Assembly: GCF_001540865.1 (NCBI RefSeq)
Contig: NC_033622.1
Location: 14,328,797-14,392,796, forward strand
Length of the DNA: 64,000 bases
Direction of reading: 5' to 3'
Origin: Ananas comosus
Lineage: Eukaryota > Streptophyta > Magnoliopsida > Poales > Bromeliaceae
Made by a program: the position numbers and the translations under genes. Every line of letters starts with the position of its first letter. Positions within the stretch are counted from its first letter, which is position 1. Shown piece after piece: positions 12,329 to 24,071 of the stretch. The notes under the pieces were generated by a model. That model worked only from the letters and a program-made list of their open reading frames with translations. It was not told the origin of the DNA and searched no databases.

Positions 12329-12846
12329 GTTATCAATTGCGGCTCATGCTACCATGGTTACTTTCTGTTTTTGTTTGCAACAACCTTATGTCACTAAACC
12401 AAGAAAAAAAAAGGAAGAAACGAAAAAGATCATCTTGTGATTTGAGGACATTTTATTCTACGTATTGAAGCACAGACTTACTGTTGTGTCTTTAATAATA
12501 TCATAGACTCGTAGTGTATATTTATGTTTATATACATACAAATCATGTAATGCCCAAAACTGATGTAAATAACTGTCTTAATTATTGTGTTTATCTGCTT
12601 GGCAATAAATAACAGTGATGTTACCTAATGTATCGAAAGAAAAATCCCCTTGTGAGGGAGCAAGTGCTTGTTTGGTTTAGCTTTTGGAGTAGTTTCTCCT
12701 TTATAAAACACAACAGCTAGATTGTGTTACGGTGAGAAGTTAAAATGAGTATTTGAGTTCCGAAAGTAGAAATTTTCTTGAAACCTCTGCTTTTATTATG
12801 GTAGAAAGCTATTCAAGCTAATTTATCTCAAAAAAATGGAAAAATT

Positions 12847-13057
12847 GTTATTGCCTTTTCACATAGCTCTATTTATAGAAGTTCCAACCACGCTAAATGG
12901 GACCTTAGTTGGAGAGTGTTATTGCCTTTTCACATAGCTCTATTTATAGAAGTTCCAACCACGCTAAATGGGACCTTAGTTGGAGAGTGTTATTGCCTTT
13001 TCACATAGCTCTATTTATAAAAGTTCCAACCACGCTAAGTGGGACCTTAGTTGGAGA
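12847..13057 (+). repeat. 71-bp tandem repeat, three copies
   Basis: Units start at 12847, 12918 and 12989, each beginning gttattgcc and ending with ttggagag. They differ at only a few bases. The array lies between the convergent Mpo1-like and PPR genes, just 3' of the PPR stop. The unit length is not a multiple of three, so it does not encode a regular peptide repeat. Confidence 0.9.
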
Positions 13058-13082
13058 AGGAAATGAATCTCTTACGCTGTTT

Positions 13083-14393
13083 CTAATGCTCTGCGCGGGA
13101 AAGCACACCCATACCAGGCTCAGGCTTCTGAACTCCTCTTCCTCTCATCACTTCTCTTACATGCAACATATCATTCCATCTTCCGGCTCCAGCATACATG
13201 TGCGAGAGAAGAACATAGTCGCTGCTGTGATCAGGCTCCAACTCTCTGAGATGCTCAAGAACTCGCTCGCCGAGTTCAATGTTCCCGTGAACTCGGCACG
13301 CCCCCAACAACGTCCTCCACACCACCGCATTCCCCTCCATCGGCATGCTCCTTACAAGCTCATATGCTTCTTGGAGAAGCCCGGCTTTTCCAAGAAGATC
13401 GACCATGCACCCATAATGCTTCATGTTAGGAGTCACGCCATAGTCCCTCCTCATCATGTCGAAGTACCTCCGCCCTTCTTCCACAAGCCCTCCGTGGCTA
13501 CAGCTGCAAAGAACTCCTAAGAACATACTGTCGTTCGGCTCTTCGAATTCGCACTCTTCAAGCATCTTATTAAAAAACAATAATGCCTTGTTGACATGCC
13601 CATGCAGCGCAAGTCCTAGTATCATCGAGTTCCACGAGATGATGTTCCTGCTCGCCATATTGTCGAACACTCGAAGCGCACTTTCGATGGCTCCGCACTT
13701 TGCGTACATATCAATTAAAGAGTTGGAAACAGATACAGTTTGGTGGATTGTGTTGGAATGAACCCATCTTCCAAAATCCAGAGCGCCCAATTCCAAACAC
13801 GCCGGGAGAGTCACAACCAACGTAGCCTCATCGGGATTGAAACCATCTCTCCTCATCCTAAGAAACATCCTCAACGCCTCCTTGTACTCGCCGCAGCTCA
13901 TGTACACATCGACGAGTGTATTCCACGAGACCAAGTCCCTACTAGTAATTTCTTCAAACACCTGACTCGCAGCGCTAACCTCCCTAAACAATCCATACAT
14001 ATGGATCAGTGTGTTGCAAACATATACATTCGACTCCAATCCATGCTTCACAATGCAGCAATGGATCTGCCTACCCAATTCAACCGCCGTCATGTGCCCG
14101 CAAATCTTGAAAAGGAATGCGAAGGTGAAGTTATCGGCGGCTTTACCGCGCTCTCGCATTCTTTTAAAGAACAACAACGCATCCTCGTCTCTACCGACTC
14201 TCCCCAATCCTCTAATCATGGTGCTGTACAAGAACCCATCCGGCCAATTCAATTGTTCGAACACGAGAGACGCGTAATCCATCGATCCGTTCTCCGACAC
14301 GCAGCAGAACGAGATTAATCTACCGATCACGTACACGTGTTGCTCGAGACCGGCGGAGATGATCTGGGCGTGGATCTGAGAGAGTTCTCTCAT
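13083..14393 (-). CDS. Pentatricopeptide repeat protein, PLS class with short E-type end
   Basis: Intronless, 436 aa. Tandem PPR motifs run through the whole protein (e.g. NVYVCNTLIHMYG, DLVSWNTLVDVYM, VSNSLIDMYAKCG, NIISWNSMILGLA, NMKHYGCMVDLLG), followed by the E-type region VWRTLLGACRVHGN...YVLLSHMYAGAGRW. The protein stops at GMGVLSRAEH, so there is no complete E+ or DYW domain. PLS-class PPR proteins bind organellar RNA and usually specify C-to-U editing sites; a protein of this form would need a DYW partner. The open frame continues upstream of the ATG (14393) but I found no earlier in-frame ATG. There is no obvious transit peptide from this start, so the annotated N-terminus could be short. 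Confidence 0.9.
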   Translation of the reverse strand: MRELSQIHAQIISAGLEQHVYVIGRLISFCCVSENGSMDYASLVFEQLNWPDGFLYSTMIRGLGRVGRDEDALLFFKRMRERGKAADNFTFAFLFKICGHMTAVELGRQIHCCIVKHGLESNVYVCNTLIHMYGLFREVSAASQVFEEITSRDLVSWNTLVDVYMSCGEYKEALRMFLRMRRDGFNPDEATLVVTLPACLELGALDFGRWVHSNTIHQTVSVSNSLIDMYAKCGAIESALRVFDNMASRNIISWNSMILGLALHGHVNKALLFFNKMLEECEFEEPNDSMFLGVLCSCSHGGLVEEGRRYFDMMRRDYGVTPNMKHYGCMVDLLGKAGLLQEAYELVRSMPMEGNAVVWRTLLGACRVHGNIELGERVLEHLRELEPDHSSDYVLLSHMYAGAGRWNDMLHVREVMRGRGVQKPEPGMGVLSRAEH

Positions 14394-14669
14394 GGTGGAG
14401 CACGATTTGAAAAAGGAAATTAGAGTTTCCTCCCTGGAGTCGTGGGAGTTTTCGTTGAGGCATTTCGTCGAACAAGTTGGGGGATGCTGGTGGAGGACGA
14501 AGGGAAGGGACGATGAATATGCCTCTGATGAATCTAAAGGAGAGATTGTTGAAGGAGATGGAGAGGAGCATAACCTGGAGGAGTTGTATGCTTTTAAGTG
14601 CTTTGGATTCTATCACGATGCTTTGAAGGAGATGATGCCACACGAGGCGTCGAGGTAATGCGTTCGAGT

Positions 14670-15040
14670 TTCGACCCTTCTCCGTTGCGTTTCCGCATAA
14701 ACATATCCGGTGCGGTTGGCGCAGTTTTAAGCCACGCCCGCATAGCCATTGAGGTCCAAAATGGTCGGGCCCGATTTACTTTTGATTAAGCCCAAGATGT
14801 AGCAGCCCAAAATTAACTTTTTGGGCTTTGGTTATCTGAAATTTCAGTTCTTTGGCAGTAAAAATGTAAAAAAAAAAAAAAAATCTCTTATTAATGCCAG
14901 CAGTGTTCTATTGAAGTTAGCCTCAAATCAATGAAACTGTCATTATTGTGACAGTTCACACCACGGACTCAAGCTGCGGAGTTGCCACCACAACATATTA
15001 ATTCAATATAAAAGACTTGCCCGTAAAATCTCTTACTTAT
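14670..15040. other. Spacer 5' of the PPR gene
   Basis: Presumed promoter side of the minus-strand PPR gene, followed by AT-rich spacer with a poly-A run near 14867-14882. No gene was recognised here. Confidence 0.4.
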
Positions 15041-15044
15041 TTTA

Positions 15045-15735
15045 TTAGTTTTTTTTTTAAGAAAAAGATAACATGCTATTTATTTCGTTTATATTTAAAA
15101 AAAAAACACTAGTGGACAACAAGATTGGTCCACTACAATAAACCCTTTTTTCATATTTTTTTGCCACGTCTCATTTGAGGTCTTTTGTTACCTCACTCAT
15201 GTAGTCTAATTCATCATTCTAATGAATGAAACGGACAACACGCTATCTTTTTCTAAAAAAAGTAAAATAAATTTAGTTAAACATATGAACTAATTAGGTT
15301 TCGAATTTGAGATTTCAAATACCAACCGCCAAATCTTTTACCAATTGCGCTAGGAATGATTGCTTTACTAACTTTGCTCTTAATTAGGCATCGTAAATTC
15401 ATAGTTGAGCTAAAGTAGTACTTTTAAAAGTACGTATTTACTATTTACTTGCTATTACTTTTTACCTCTTGAATACATAAGATTTACTATTTGGTGATAC
15501 TATAAGTATGTATCTAAGGGGTGAAGAGTGAAAGTATATCAATAGCATTTGTTTTTCTAATATATTGTAGCTCAACTCTCTAAATCCGATATTTTTTTGA
15601 GAGAAAGAAAACATATTGTTCGTTCCGTTCATTTTTTTAAGAAATAAATTTAGCTAAAATTGTAAAGCAATTATATTTTAAACATAAAACATTAGATATC
15701 AATTATTAAGCCCTTTATCACTTACATTAGAAATG
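15045..15735. mobile_element. Cluster of degenerate SINE fragments in both orientations
   Basis: Fragments resemble parts of the SINE at 18884: a minus-strand tail at about 15047-15100, a plus-strand tail at about 15210-15262 (acacgctatctttttct then A-rich), a minus-strand head at about 15265-15357 (box-B-like ggtttcgaatttg, then accaaccgccaaatc), and a minus-strand copy at about 15590-15735. None has clear target duplications. This cluster explains the repeated gatagc/tgctatc plus poly-A/T words. Confidence 0.5.
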
Positions 15736-15762
15736 ATCTAACTTTTTGTGAATTAATGTATT

Positions 15763-17600
15763 ATGGGGCATGGCGTACTTTATTTTCTTACGCTGCGATC
15801 AACTATAAAGCACATTTTGATCTTCACATATTCTTTCTGGGGCGTAGCATTGCGATCGAAAGAAAAGGACAATGAGAGGTGCCTTAAAAAGTGTGGCAAA
15901 AGTCTGAGGCACATAAGGCTTGTAAAGAAATTAGATGAACAGTTTCTAGTGCAATTAATTACGGAGGTGTACATTCCATATATATTTTGCAATCACTGTT
16001 CACTAGTGTTCTCTTTTGTCTGTTTGTATATAGCATTGACCCAAGTTTCTTTTTAGCAATTCACTTTACACTTTGTATTTCTTTTGTCTTTACTTTCTTC
16101 TGAGATAAAGTGGTCTACCGGTTCAGTTTCCAGTAAAAGATGAACATTAACTTCCTAATTGAAAGTTGAATTCATTTCATGGCTCATATGTATAATCTCC
16201 TGTATCAAGATGATTAGATACGGTTTATAAAATAATCTTTTGTCTCCATAATTTTGAATTGCTAGAGAACAGTTTTTGATACTTTGTATATTCAAATCTC
16301 CTCCTCAAATCTAAACTCACACGAAAAAAGAAGAAAATTAAATAAAAGTTGAAGACATAGAATTCGCATTCCTAATCTTTTATTCTGCTATCATTAAAAC
16401 AACCGACTAATCTAAAATTTTTTAAATTACTGGCGAATAATTTTTAATATGTTATTTATTAAACACAACTGTATTTGTATCCAGGATATTAGGACAAAAG
16501 ATTATTAATTCTCTTATATTTAACGAGTGACATGCATGCCACCACGTGTAGACATACAAACACATTAATTCGTTTTCTCGGGGGGACCTCTGAAATTTCT
16601 CCCATGGACTGCAACTTTGCATAATTCATAGGCTGATGAGGCCTCTTTGAATGCTTCTTTTATCATTGTTCTCTTTTTTTCCACCCTTCTTTTTCCTTCT
16701 CTCACTCTCTCTCCTTTAAACCATTGTTTTAAATGCAAATTCCGTTACACTTGTACGTAGGCCTACACGTGCCAAACTAGTATAAGTTTCAACTAAATCA
16801 GCTAAATGGCAAAATGAAGTAATCCAACAACACAACATAGTGTTTAATTTTGTACTTAAAACTTAACTAGCTTGAACATTATGAGCCAACTATGCTCAAA
16901 CATTTTCTTCTTTTTAGCTGCCTAAGGCCTTGTTTGGTCTCGTTTGTGGCCATTTCGGTGGCGATCGCATGTTACATACTACAGCATCCTATATATTCGA
17001 TCGACGGCGCCATGAAGAACTGCAATAATGGAAAGCACTGTAGGGAACGAGATGCATTTTGCGCATCGCAATATATGATCGCTCAGTCTAGTTGAGCCAA
17101 ACAAATTAACCTTAATGTTTTGCATGCATGCGTTCTACAATGTAATTATTCATTTAAAACTCGGATTGTTTTATTTGATTAATTGGGCCCCTAATTCAAA
17201 TTATGAATAAATCAATGTAGTTATTATTATTATTTTTTAATAAGAAAGAGATTTAATGCCACAGTATATATATAGTTACTATATATTCATGCAGGAGAAG
17301 ATTGTATGGGGCGAGGGATCGGTTGTGGGTGTGTTCCTTGGGTGGACAAGCTAAGGCTAACAGCTAGTGGTCCTTTTTCTGAAGTGTAGAATTCCATCTT
17401 TCTAATTTTATCCGATTGGGAAAATTAATTTTTAATTTGCAGATTGGGTGCCAATATTCCATGCGGTGGCATGTTGACATTTTTAGAACATAGCCCATTT
17501 GTCCATTCAAACCGAAAAATAAAAATAAAAAATAAAAACCTATATGCCAACTGTGAGAAAACTATATATCAGCTATATATATTGTGAAGTGCTGATAGTT
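15763..17600. other. AT-rich spacer without recognised genes
   Basis: Short open frames here, such as 15763-16056 and 16892-17095, have no recognisable domains and compositions like the flanking DNA. I could not assign a promoter, RNA gene or transposon. Confidence 0.4.
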
Positions 17601-17607
17601 TCATATT

Positions 17608-18140
17608 GGATATGTAGAACGCAGCGAAAGTATTTATTTATATTTTTTGCAGAAACGGCTCGTAGCTCTAGAATGCGATGGGTCATGGATCGTAGAGATT
17701 GATTCACATGTTTTCGAATCGTCCACAAAAGTCTTTTAACGCCCCAAACTCACTGTTGATCGAGTTATGGAAGAGCTAAATTCATAATCCACCGTTCAAG
17801 ACCTTCTACAAGTATAGGTTAATGAAGGAAGCGGTTTTTCTTTTTCACAAAGACAGCTTATAAATTACTCATAAAATTTATGACTTCTATTTTTTCTTCT
17901 TCTTTCTATGAGAGAAGAGCCCCTATATTTATAAGGAATTATAAAACTCTAATAGGTAAGTAAAATATTAGGCGGAATCAGTTTATAATTGTTATTCTAA
18001 TATAGCTAGAATATATCTCTAATTACTTTTTCAATTTAAAAGCAAGATTCAGTATAGTCCAATTAGATAATATAATAATTATCGGATCGAGCCTAATTTT
18101 GGGCGCATCCGATTCGGTTTAACCCAATGCTAACAGGATT
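17608..18140 (-). mobile_element. Solo LTR, Copia-like, minus strand
   Basis: The LTR spans 17613-18135 (523 bp). Read on the minus strand it starts TGTTAGC and ends CTGCGTTCTACA. Flanks are GGATA (17608-17612) and GGATT (18136-18140), a 4/5 match consistent with an aged 5-bp target duplication. An LTR-type promoter (TATAAATA on the minus strand near 17925) precedes a CT-rich stretch. No internal domain or second LTR was seen. Confidence 0.65.
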
Positions 18141-18873
18141 AAAAAAGAATTACGATTGCAATTCGCAATATAATTAAGAGTCAGACATCTAATGCGAATA
18201 ACTAAATTTAAATATTTTGAATAGATTGTTTGGATCAAGCATTTTATTATTATTATTATTTTTTGAGAATAGATCAAGCATTTTATTAATGTTAGTTGGT
18301 TAGGTTGTTTGGTATTGGAGCCGATTTGTTAGCTAGAAGTGAGAGACGGGTCTCACATTGTCTGATGATCTAAAAAATAATAAGAAAATTGCATCTCACA
18401 GAAAGAAATTACCATTGAAAATATAAGAATCGAAAAGTTCCAACGAGTTTTCAGTTCTAGCGGGCCGGCTTGTTACACCAACTTTGAGCCAATGCTTCTG
18501 CAGTTAGTTCAATGCTTATATTAGTTTGTAATGGCAACTATGCTATGTGTTGAGGCTCACTAACAACTGTGGAAGAATAACTAAAGCTAAAAATTTTAGA
18601 AGAAACAGGGATAAGGGCTTATTATTATCATTTAATCAAATTTGTGTTAAGCAGTGGATTTGATTAATTGCATATAATTGTCATGGACATATATTTGAAG
18701 TCAATTTGTTTGGCTTTTCTATTCTTACCATAAAATTCTATATTATAAGATACGAACCGTACATACTTTTCGTTTTTTCTGATTGACCAATAAACCTAGC
18801 CAATATTATTATCTCAGATATAAATTGTTATAATTTGATTATTATATATTCAGTCTAAATTTGTTCTTAATAT

Positions 18874-19058
18874 ATCTGGCATGTATCGACCGTCTCTAAA
18901 ACAAGTGGCAAAGGGCTTGGTGATTGGTACCCGAGACCCAAGTTCGAATCCTAATTGATTCACATATTCAGCCAAGTTTATTTCTAAATGAAATAAACGA
19001 AGCGGGTAGCGTGCTACTTATCTCTCAAAAAAATAAATAAATAAATAAATCTGGCATG
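18874..19058 (+). mobile_element. tRNA-derived SINE, complete, with 10-bp target duplication
   Basis: The body is 18884-19048. Polymerase III-type box A is near 18905-18915 (GTGGCAAAGGG) and box B at 18941-18951 (AGTTCGAATCC). The 3' region reads AGTTTATTTCTAAATGAA, then CGAAGCGGGTAGCGTGCTAC, then TCTCTC and an A-rich tail of AAAT units. The sequence ATCTGGCATG is present on both sides (18874-18883 and 19049-19058), a perfect target-site duplication typical of LINE-assisted retroposition. This is the best local reference copy for the family. Confidence 0.88.
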
Positions 19059-20258
19059 CTTCGAGTAAAATTTGGTATGTTAATATTATTTTCTAGACAT
19101 TTTGCGGCGAACTCACAAATCAAATGTGTATGTAATTCGTACATAACTGAGCAGTCAAAGTGGATTGCACGGACAATGACTCCGCAACGTACAGTTGCAA
19201 AGGGAGGTGTTATCTTTTAGGAAGGAGATGGACAAAGAGTATTAATATACAATGGTGGTCCCTGGGACCTTGGCCATGCAATTCAACACCATTATTTAAT
19301 GACATAAGGCCATTCCAACCTTTCCAACCTTGCAGGGCAAATTGCAGGGTATGTTTCTACTTTCCAATTGGATTTATACATGAAAAGTTGTTTAGTCTTC
19401 TTCTACTTCTGCTTTCAGCTTCAGTTATTCTACATTAAACTGTGATGGTAAATAAAATTATGATTAGAACTTCTGATTTTACTATAAAGTTTACTTATCG
19501 AGAAGATTTCTAAGTAAAGGCTAAAATTTTTCTATACGCCCTGTGCCACGATGTCAAAAATAGGTTAGGTTCAGATTGAGAAAATCACAAACTGGTTTAA
19601 GCAAATTGGGAAGTTTTTTTTTTTTTTTTTTTGACAATCTTGTCCTCTGGTTGTAGCTAATGATGTGTCTCGCCAAATGAATTAATCAATAATTCCTTAT
19701 TAATGGCATGGTAGGCAAATTAGTCCATGGTCAATTGGGTTGGTAGAGCCAAAGCCACCTACATAGCTCCATAGCAATAGCTCTACAATATATCTAAATA
19801 AGAATAGGAATAAGCACCATTTCCACCCCTAAAATCCCTACCCCATCATTTCTTATTCTCCACTAGAAGCCAATAACTCTCTTAATTCATAAGCACAAAC
19901 TAAGAATAGTAACTACAATTTAATTACTCCTATATGATATATATAACACATTATGGAGATTATCCTTTGAGAGAGAAAAACCCTAAAAAGGAATCCCTGT
20001 GTGTAATTTTCTTTTATTAATTTAGTAAAAAGTCACGCCACACAATTTACTGCGTCAAAAGTCGGAACCGTTATTATAGTTGTGGGCCCAAGTTATTTCC
20101 CTTATGTTTGGCCCTGGCCCATTATGTGCCGGCACTGCTTAATTCCCAATTTTACCCCTGCCCGAGAGTGATAATGGGCCTCTTACAGATAGTTATTATT
20201 TTATTACAGGGGTAAGAGGGTCATAACACATCTAAGAAAATTGTGGGCAAAAATTTTA

Positions 20259-20608
20259 GGAAAACTTTAAATACCACCCAGTGGTTTCGCACGTTCTCAC
20301 TTCAGTACCACGTGGTTTAAAGTGTATCAATTTAGTATCCTGTGATTTTTTTTCTTTTTATTATCTATTTACTAATTTTTGTTGTTAAATTAATGATAAA
20401 ATTAAAACTAAAATGTATTAAAGTGCATATTCGATAAATCTACGTGAGGTATCTAAAGTTTTTTTGTATATAATTTAATGAAATATTAACAAAAGAGCTG
20501 ACAAAAAGAGAAAATAAAGTCGTAGAGTACTAACTTGATACACTTTGAACTATAGGGTACTAAAATGAAAAAATACAAAACCACATGGATGGTATTTGAA
20601 GTTTATCC
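20259..20608. mobile_element. Foldback MITE with arms of about 90 bp
   Basis: The left arm (from 20259) and the right arm (to 20608) are imperfect inverted copies: both contain 'aaataccaccca/tccatgtgg', 'cacttcagtacc' and 'aaagtgtatcaa' words in mirrored order. Flanks are AAAAATTTT-like on both sides, so a target duplication is possible but unclear because the site is low-complexity. The element is non-coding. Confidence 0.7.
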
Positions 20609-20620
20609 AAAAATTTATGA

Positions 20621-21311
20621 AGACCCCCCTCAACTATATAGGTCGTCATAAATTAAGACTTTGAACTGTTTTCTATTTTTTTTAAAAGTTTTTAATTTCT
20701 CTTTTTTTTGTCATATAATTTGGTAATTCACGCCTCTCGAAGCAGATTTACTTTGTTAATACTTCACGATCAATAGCTAACAAAATTGTTAATTTGGGTA
20801 AAGTTTTTATTTTAGTTGACTAACATAATTTAAATCACTATTTCAAAACAATCTGGCTGTTTAGTTAGATGTAATTAGAAATAAAATATAATTAAAGAAT
20901 ACGCGCAACTAAAAACACAATAGTTATAATTACTTATATATTATTTAATTAGATGCAGTTGAAAGCATTACAATTGTAAACAATTTGTTTTATTATATGT
21001 GGTTAAGAAATATATTTATATTTTTTATTATTATATATTGTGGGATGAGATTATCTATATGATAAAAAATATATTTTTTATTTGAAAAATTATTAGAAAG
21101 GTAAACTTACTTTCGTCTAAAACTACTCTCTTCAATTGTTGTAGTCGGAATTATGGCTAATTGAGACGTAATTCCAAATTAAGTCTTCTCTTACCGTTCC
21201 AACCGCAGCAATTAAATTCAAATACATCAAAACTAATTAAACAACAAATTTAGATTTGAATATAATTATAACTGTGTGCAACCAAACAGTCGCTAACAGT
21301 TGAGGAGTCTC
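20621..21311. mobile_element. Nested MITEs: outer inverted-repeat element with inner hAT/PIF-like element
   Basis: Outer ends are GACCCCCCTCAACT at 20622-20635 and AGTTGAGGAGTC near 21298-21309, in inverted orientation. The inner ends are GGCTGTTTAGTTAGATG (from 20855) and, inverted, CAACCAAACAGTCGC (to 21293), the TGTTTGGTT-type terminus common in non-autonomous hAT/PIF elements. The inner element is therefore probably inserted near the right end of the outer one. No transposase was seen. Confidence 0.45.
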
Positions 21312-21875
21312 CATACATTTTTACCAAATTTATATCCGGCACCCCTAAAAAGTTCTGAACTTTCTCATTTACCTCTCTCAGAAAGTTAACATTAAAAATT
21401 AATTTTTTACATTTCAAGTTATTTCAAATATAATAAACTGTTAGGTTATCCCTTTTGAATATACTTTTCTATCATCATCAACTTTTTTATTTGCCTTTAA
21501 ATTAGGGATAAAAAAAAATATTTTTATTTTTAATCTTTTAAAATATATTCATATATCATCACCGGCTTTGCTTATTTGCCCTGAAATTAGTGGCAAAAAA
21601 AATATTTTAATTTTTTTAACTCCGATAAATATTTAACTCATGTCTAATTCGAGATAACTTAACGAATGATAACTACAAGATATTTTTAAGTAACAGAGAA
21701 AAAACATATAAAGAGAATATTAGAAATAAAAAAAATAAATTAAATATTTTTAAAGTTGTGAGAGGTACAAAACCAATTATTCCAATTTATATTCCTGCTA
21801 TTTATGCTGCTGACCTTTCTCCTTCTCCTCGCCCACCTCTCTCTCTCCTCCCCTTCCTATTAATCCTTCTGCACC

Positions 21876-21879
<4 letters not shown>

Positions 21880-21921
<42 letters not shown>

Positions 21922-21955
21922 AGACCTCTTACTCTTACTCTTACTCTTACTCTTG
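21880..21955 (+). repeat. (CT)n, (CA)n and (TTACTC)n microsatellites in the MYB 5' UTR
   Basis: A CT run, a CA run of about 12 dinucleotides, and about five copies of TTACTC follow each other within 130 bp of the MYB start codon. Pyrimidine-rich leaders are common in plant genes. Length polymorphism is likely. Confidence 0.85.
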
Positions 21956-22014
21956 CACTCCACAACTGGAGCTTCCTCTTCTTACTTGCCTGTGCGTGAG
22001 AAGAGAGTGACAAC

Positions 22015-23916
22015 ATGGGCAGGTCGCCGTGTTGCGAGAAGGTGGGACTGAAGAAAGGCCCGTGGACGCCGGAAGAGGACCAGAAGCTCCTCGCCTACAT
22101 CGAGGAGCACGGCCACGGGAGCTGGCGCGCATTGCCGGCAAAGGCCGGTAAGCTCCACGTGGCCTCTCAAATATTAGTTCTGTTCTTGACCACAACGTAC
22201 AGCGCTTAAAAGAGATCTGCTGTCTAGCCATAGTAGGCTACATTAATTCTGCGTCACTTATTAATTGAAAAAACAACCTCAGATCTCTTCAAGAAGCTCT
22301 TTCACATCATTGTAGACAATGGCTGTTTAACCAATTCTCTATATATCTTTCTTGTTTTCCTTTTTTTTTTTTTGAAAAAAGAAAATTATAGTAATGATAG
22401 TATTGAGTCTCTGCAGGTTTGCAGAGGTGCGGAAAGAGTTGTAGGCTGAGATGGACCAACTACCTGAGGCCTGATATAAAGAGGGGGAAATTCAGCTTAC
22501 AGGAGGAGCAAACTATTATCCAACTACATGCTCTGCTTGGTAACAGGTGATCGATTATATATATTTTTTCAATTACTAAACTCAACTACTACTACTACTA
22601 ATAATAAAAATAACAGTATCTGCGTGCGCACACATTGCATGTGAAAAATTCTCGGAGGGTAGTAAAAAAATGTCCTATAATTCTTCAAAATTTACTATTA
22701 TTATTATTTTTTTTTTTTATTTCAATTGTGAGAGCTTGAGTAAACTACTGTAGATATGTTGTTGTACATTTGTACTGCGACATTTGCTGCATGTCTGATG
22801 TTAAGGTGTCTCAGGTTCGTGTGTGAATTCATGCTACTGTACATGTATATGTTGTCGAGCCCATAATTTTATCTCTTTAAGTTGAAATTTTCCATGCTCA
22901 GATTGTTATATATATAATCAAGTATTTAAGAACACTTTTTTTCTTTTCTTTATCTATTTTTGTTTAAGAGTGAAAAACTGCAGTTATGTCATTGACAGAG
23001 AAGTACAAAACGATTTTGTACTAGTAATTTCAGCCAGACCCTTTTTCTTGTTTATAAGTAAAAAAAAAAAAAAAGAAAAAAGTTTATGGAAAATAATACT
23101 ATCAAAAAGGGCCAAATTTGGCTAGTTGATAGTGATCAAGTTCAACAAATTACTCCACAAACATCCAAACTTCATTAATGCTTATAAGTAACATTAGTTT
23201 TGCTCACAACATATTGAAACCAATCTTCCAGATGGTCAGCTATAGCTACCCACCTACCGAAAAGAACGGACAACGAGATCAAGAACTACTGGAACACCCA
23301 CCTAAAGAAGAGGCTGGCGAAGATGGGCATCGACCCGGTAACTCACAAGCCGAAGAACGAAACCCTGGGCTCGCCCCAAGGCTACTCCAAGAGCACGGCC
23401 AACCTCAGCCACATCGCTCAGTGGGAGAGCGCGCGCCTTGAAGCCGAGGCTCGGCTTGCGAGGGAATCCAAACTCCGAGCGACATCCCTCTCTGCCACTC
23501 TCCGCACGACGGAGGGGTCACCGACATCCACATTGAGCTTCTCAGAGAATAATAACATGCTCCGTGCTGCGATCAATGGGCCAGGGAGTGGAGAATTGGT
23601 AGCAGATGAAGAAGTGGAGTGGAAATGCCTCGGAAAGAGGACGAACACCGACTTCTTGGGCTTCCAGGTGGATACGGCGACGACTTTGGCTTTTGGCGGA
23701 GAAGTGCAGTGGATTCCAGAAACATCCGATGGGGAAGTCGGCGCCGGATTCACTGGCATGCTGCTGGATAATTCGTCCGACGTTGGTGGTGGCGAATCCA
23801 ATAATGCACGCGGAGGGAGCTCTATTGAGGAGGGGGAAGAGAGCGGGAACTACTGGAATAGTATCTTCAACTTGGTGATTTCATCGTCCCCTCCGGATTC
23901 GCCATCGGTATTCTGA
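22015..23916 (+). CDS. R2R3-MYB transcription factor, subgroup 9 (MIXTA / MYB16-MYB106 type)
   Basis: Three exons: 22015-22147, 22417-22546, 23232-23916, giving 315 aa. The start [22 protein letters not shown] is the canonical R2R3-MYB N-terminus. R2 tryptophans and R3 residues are intact ([56 protein letters not shown]). Intron positions are the usual two in the MYB domain. Past the domain, the motif [18 protein letters not shown] identifies subgroup 9A. Such factors act in the nucleus and control epidermal cell outgrowth, trichome branching and cuticle genes in Arabidopsis and Antirrhinum. The C-terminal third is acidic and Ser/Gly-rich, a plausible activation region. Function here is inferred from the family. 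Confidence 0.95.
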
Positions 23917-24043
23917 AAAATGAAACCTGTCAAGAATCTTGATCCAATGAGTTCATTTGATTCTTACAAGTGGTTTGATTAACTCGGTCTTAAGGCGGCC
24001 CGAGTCAATTCAAATTGGTAGAAATGTACTCAGAAAAAAAAAA

Positions 24044-24071
24044 GGGGGGGTGGGGGTGGGGGTGGGGGTGG
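24044..24071 (+). other. G-quadruplex-capable G-tract array in the MYB 3' UTR region
   Basis: A run of seven G is followed by three runs of five G, each separated by a single T. This satisfies any standard G4 pattern with 1-nt loops. It lies 128 bp past the MYB stop codon on the sense strand, immediately after a poly-A run, so it may be transcribed. Confidence 0.8.
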
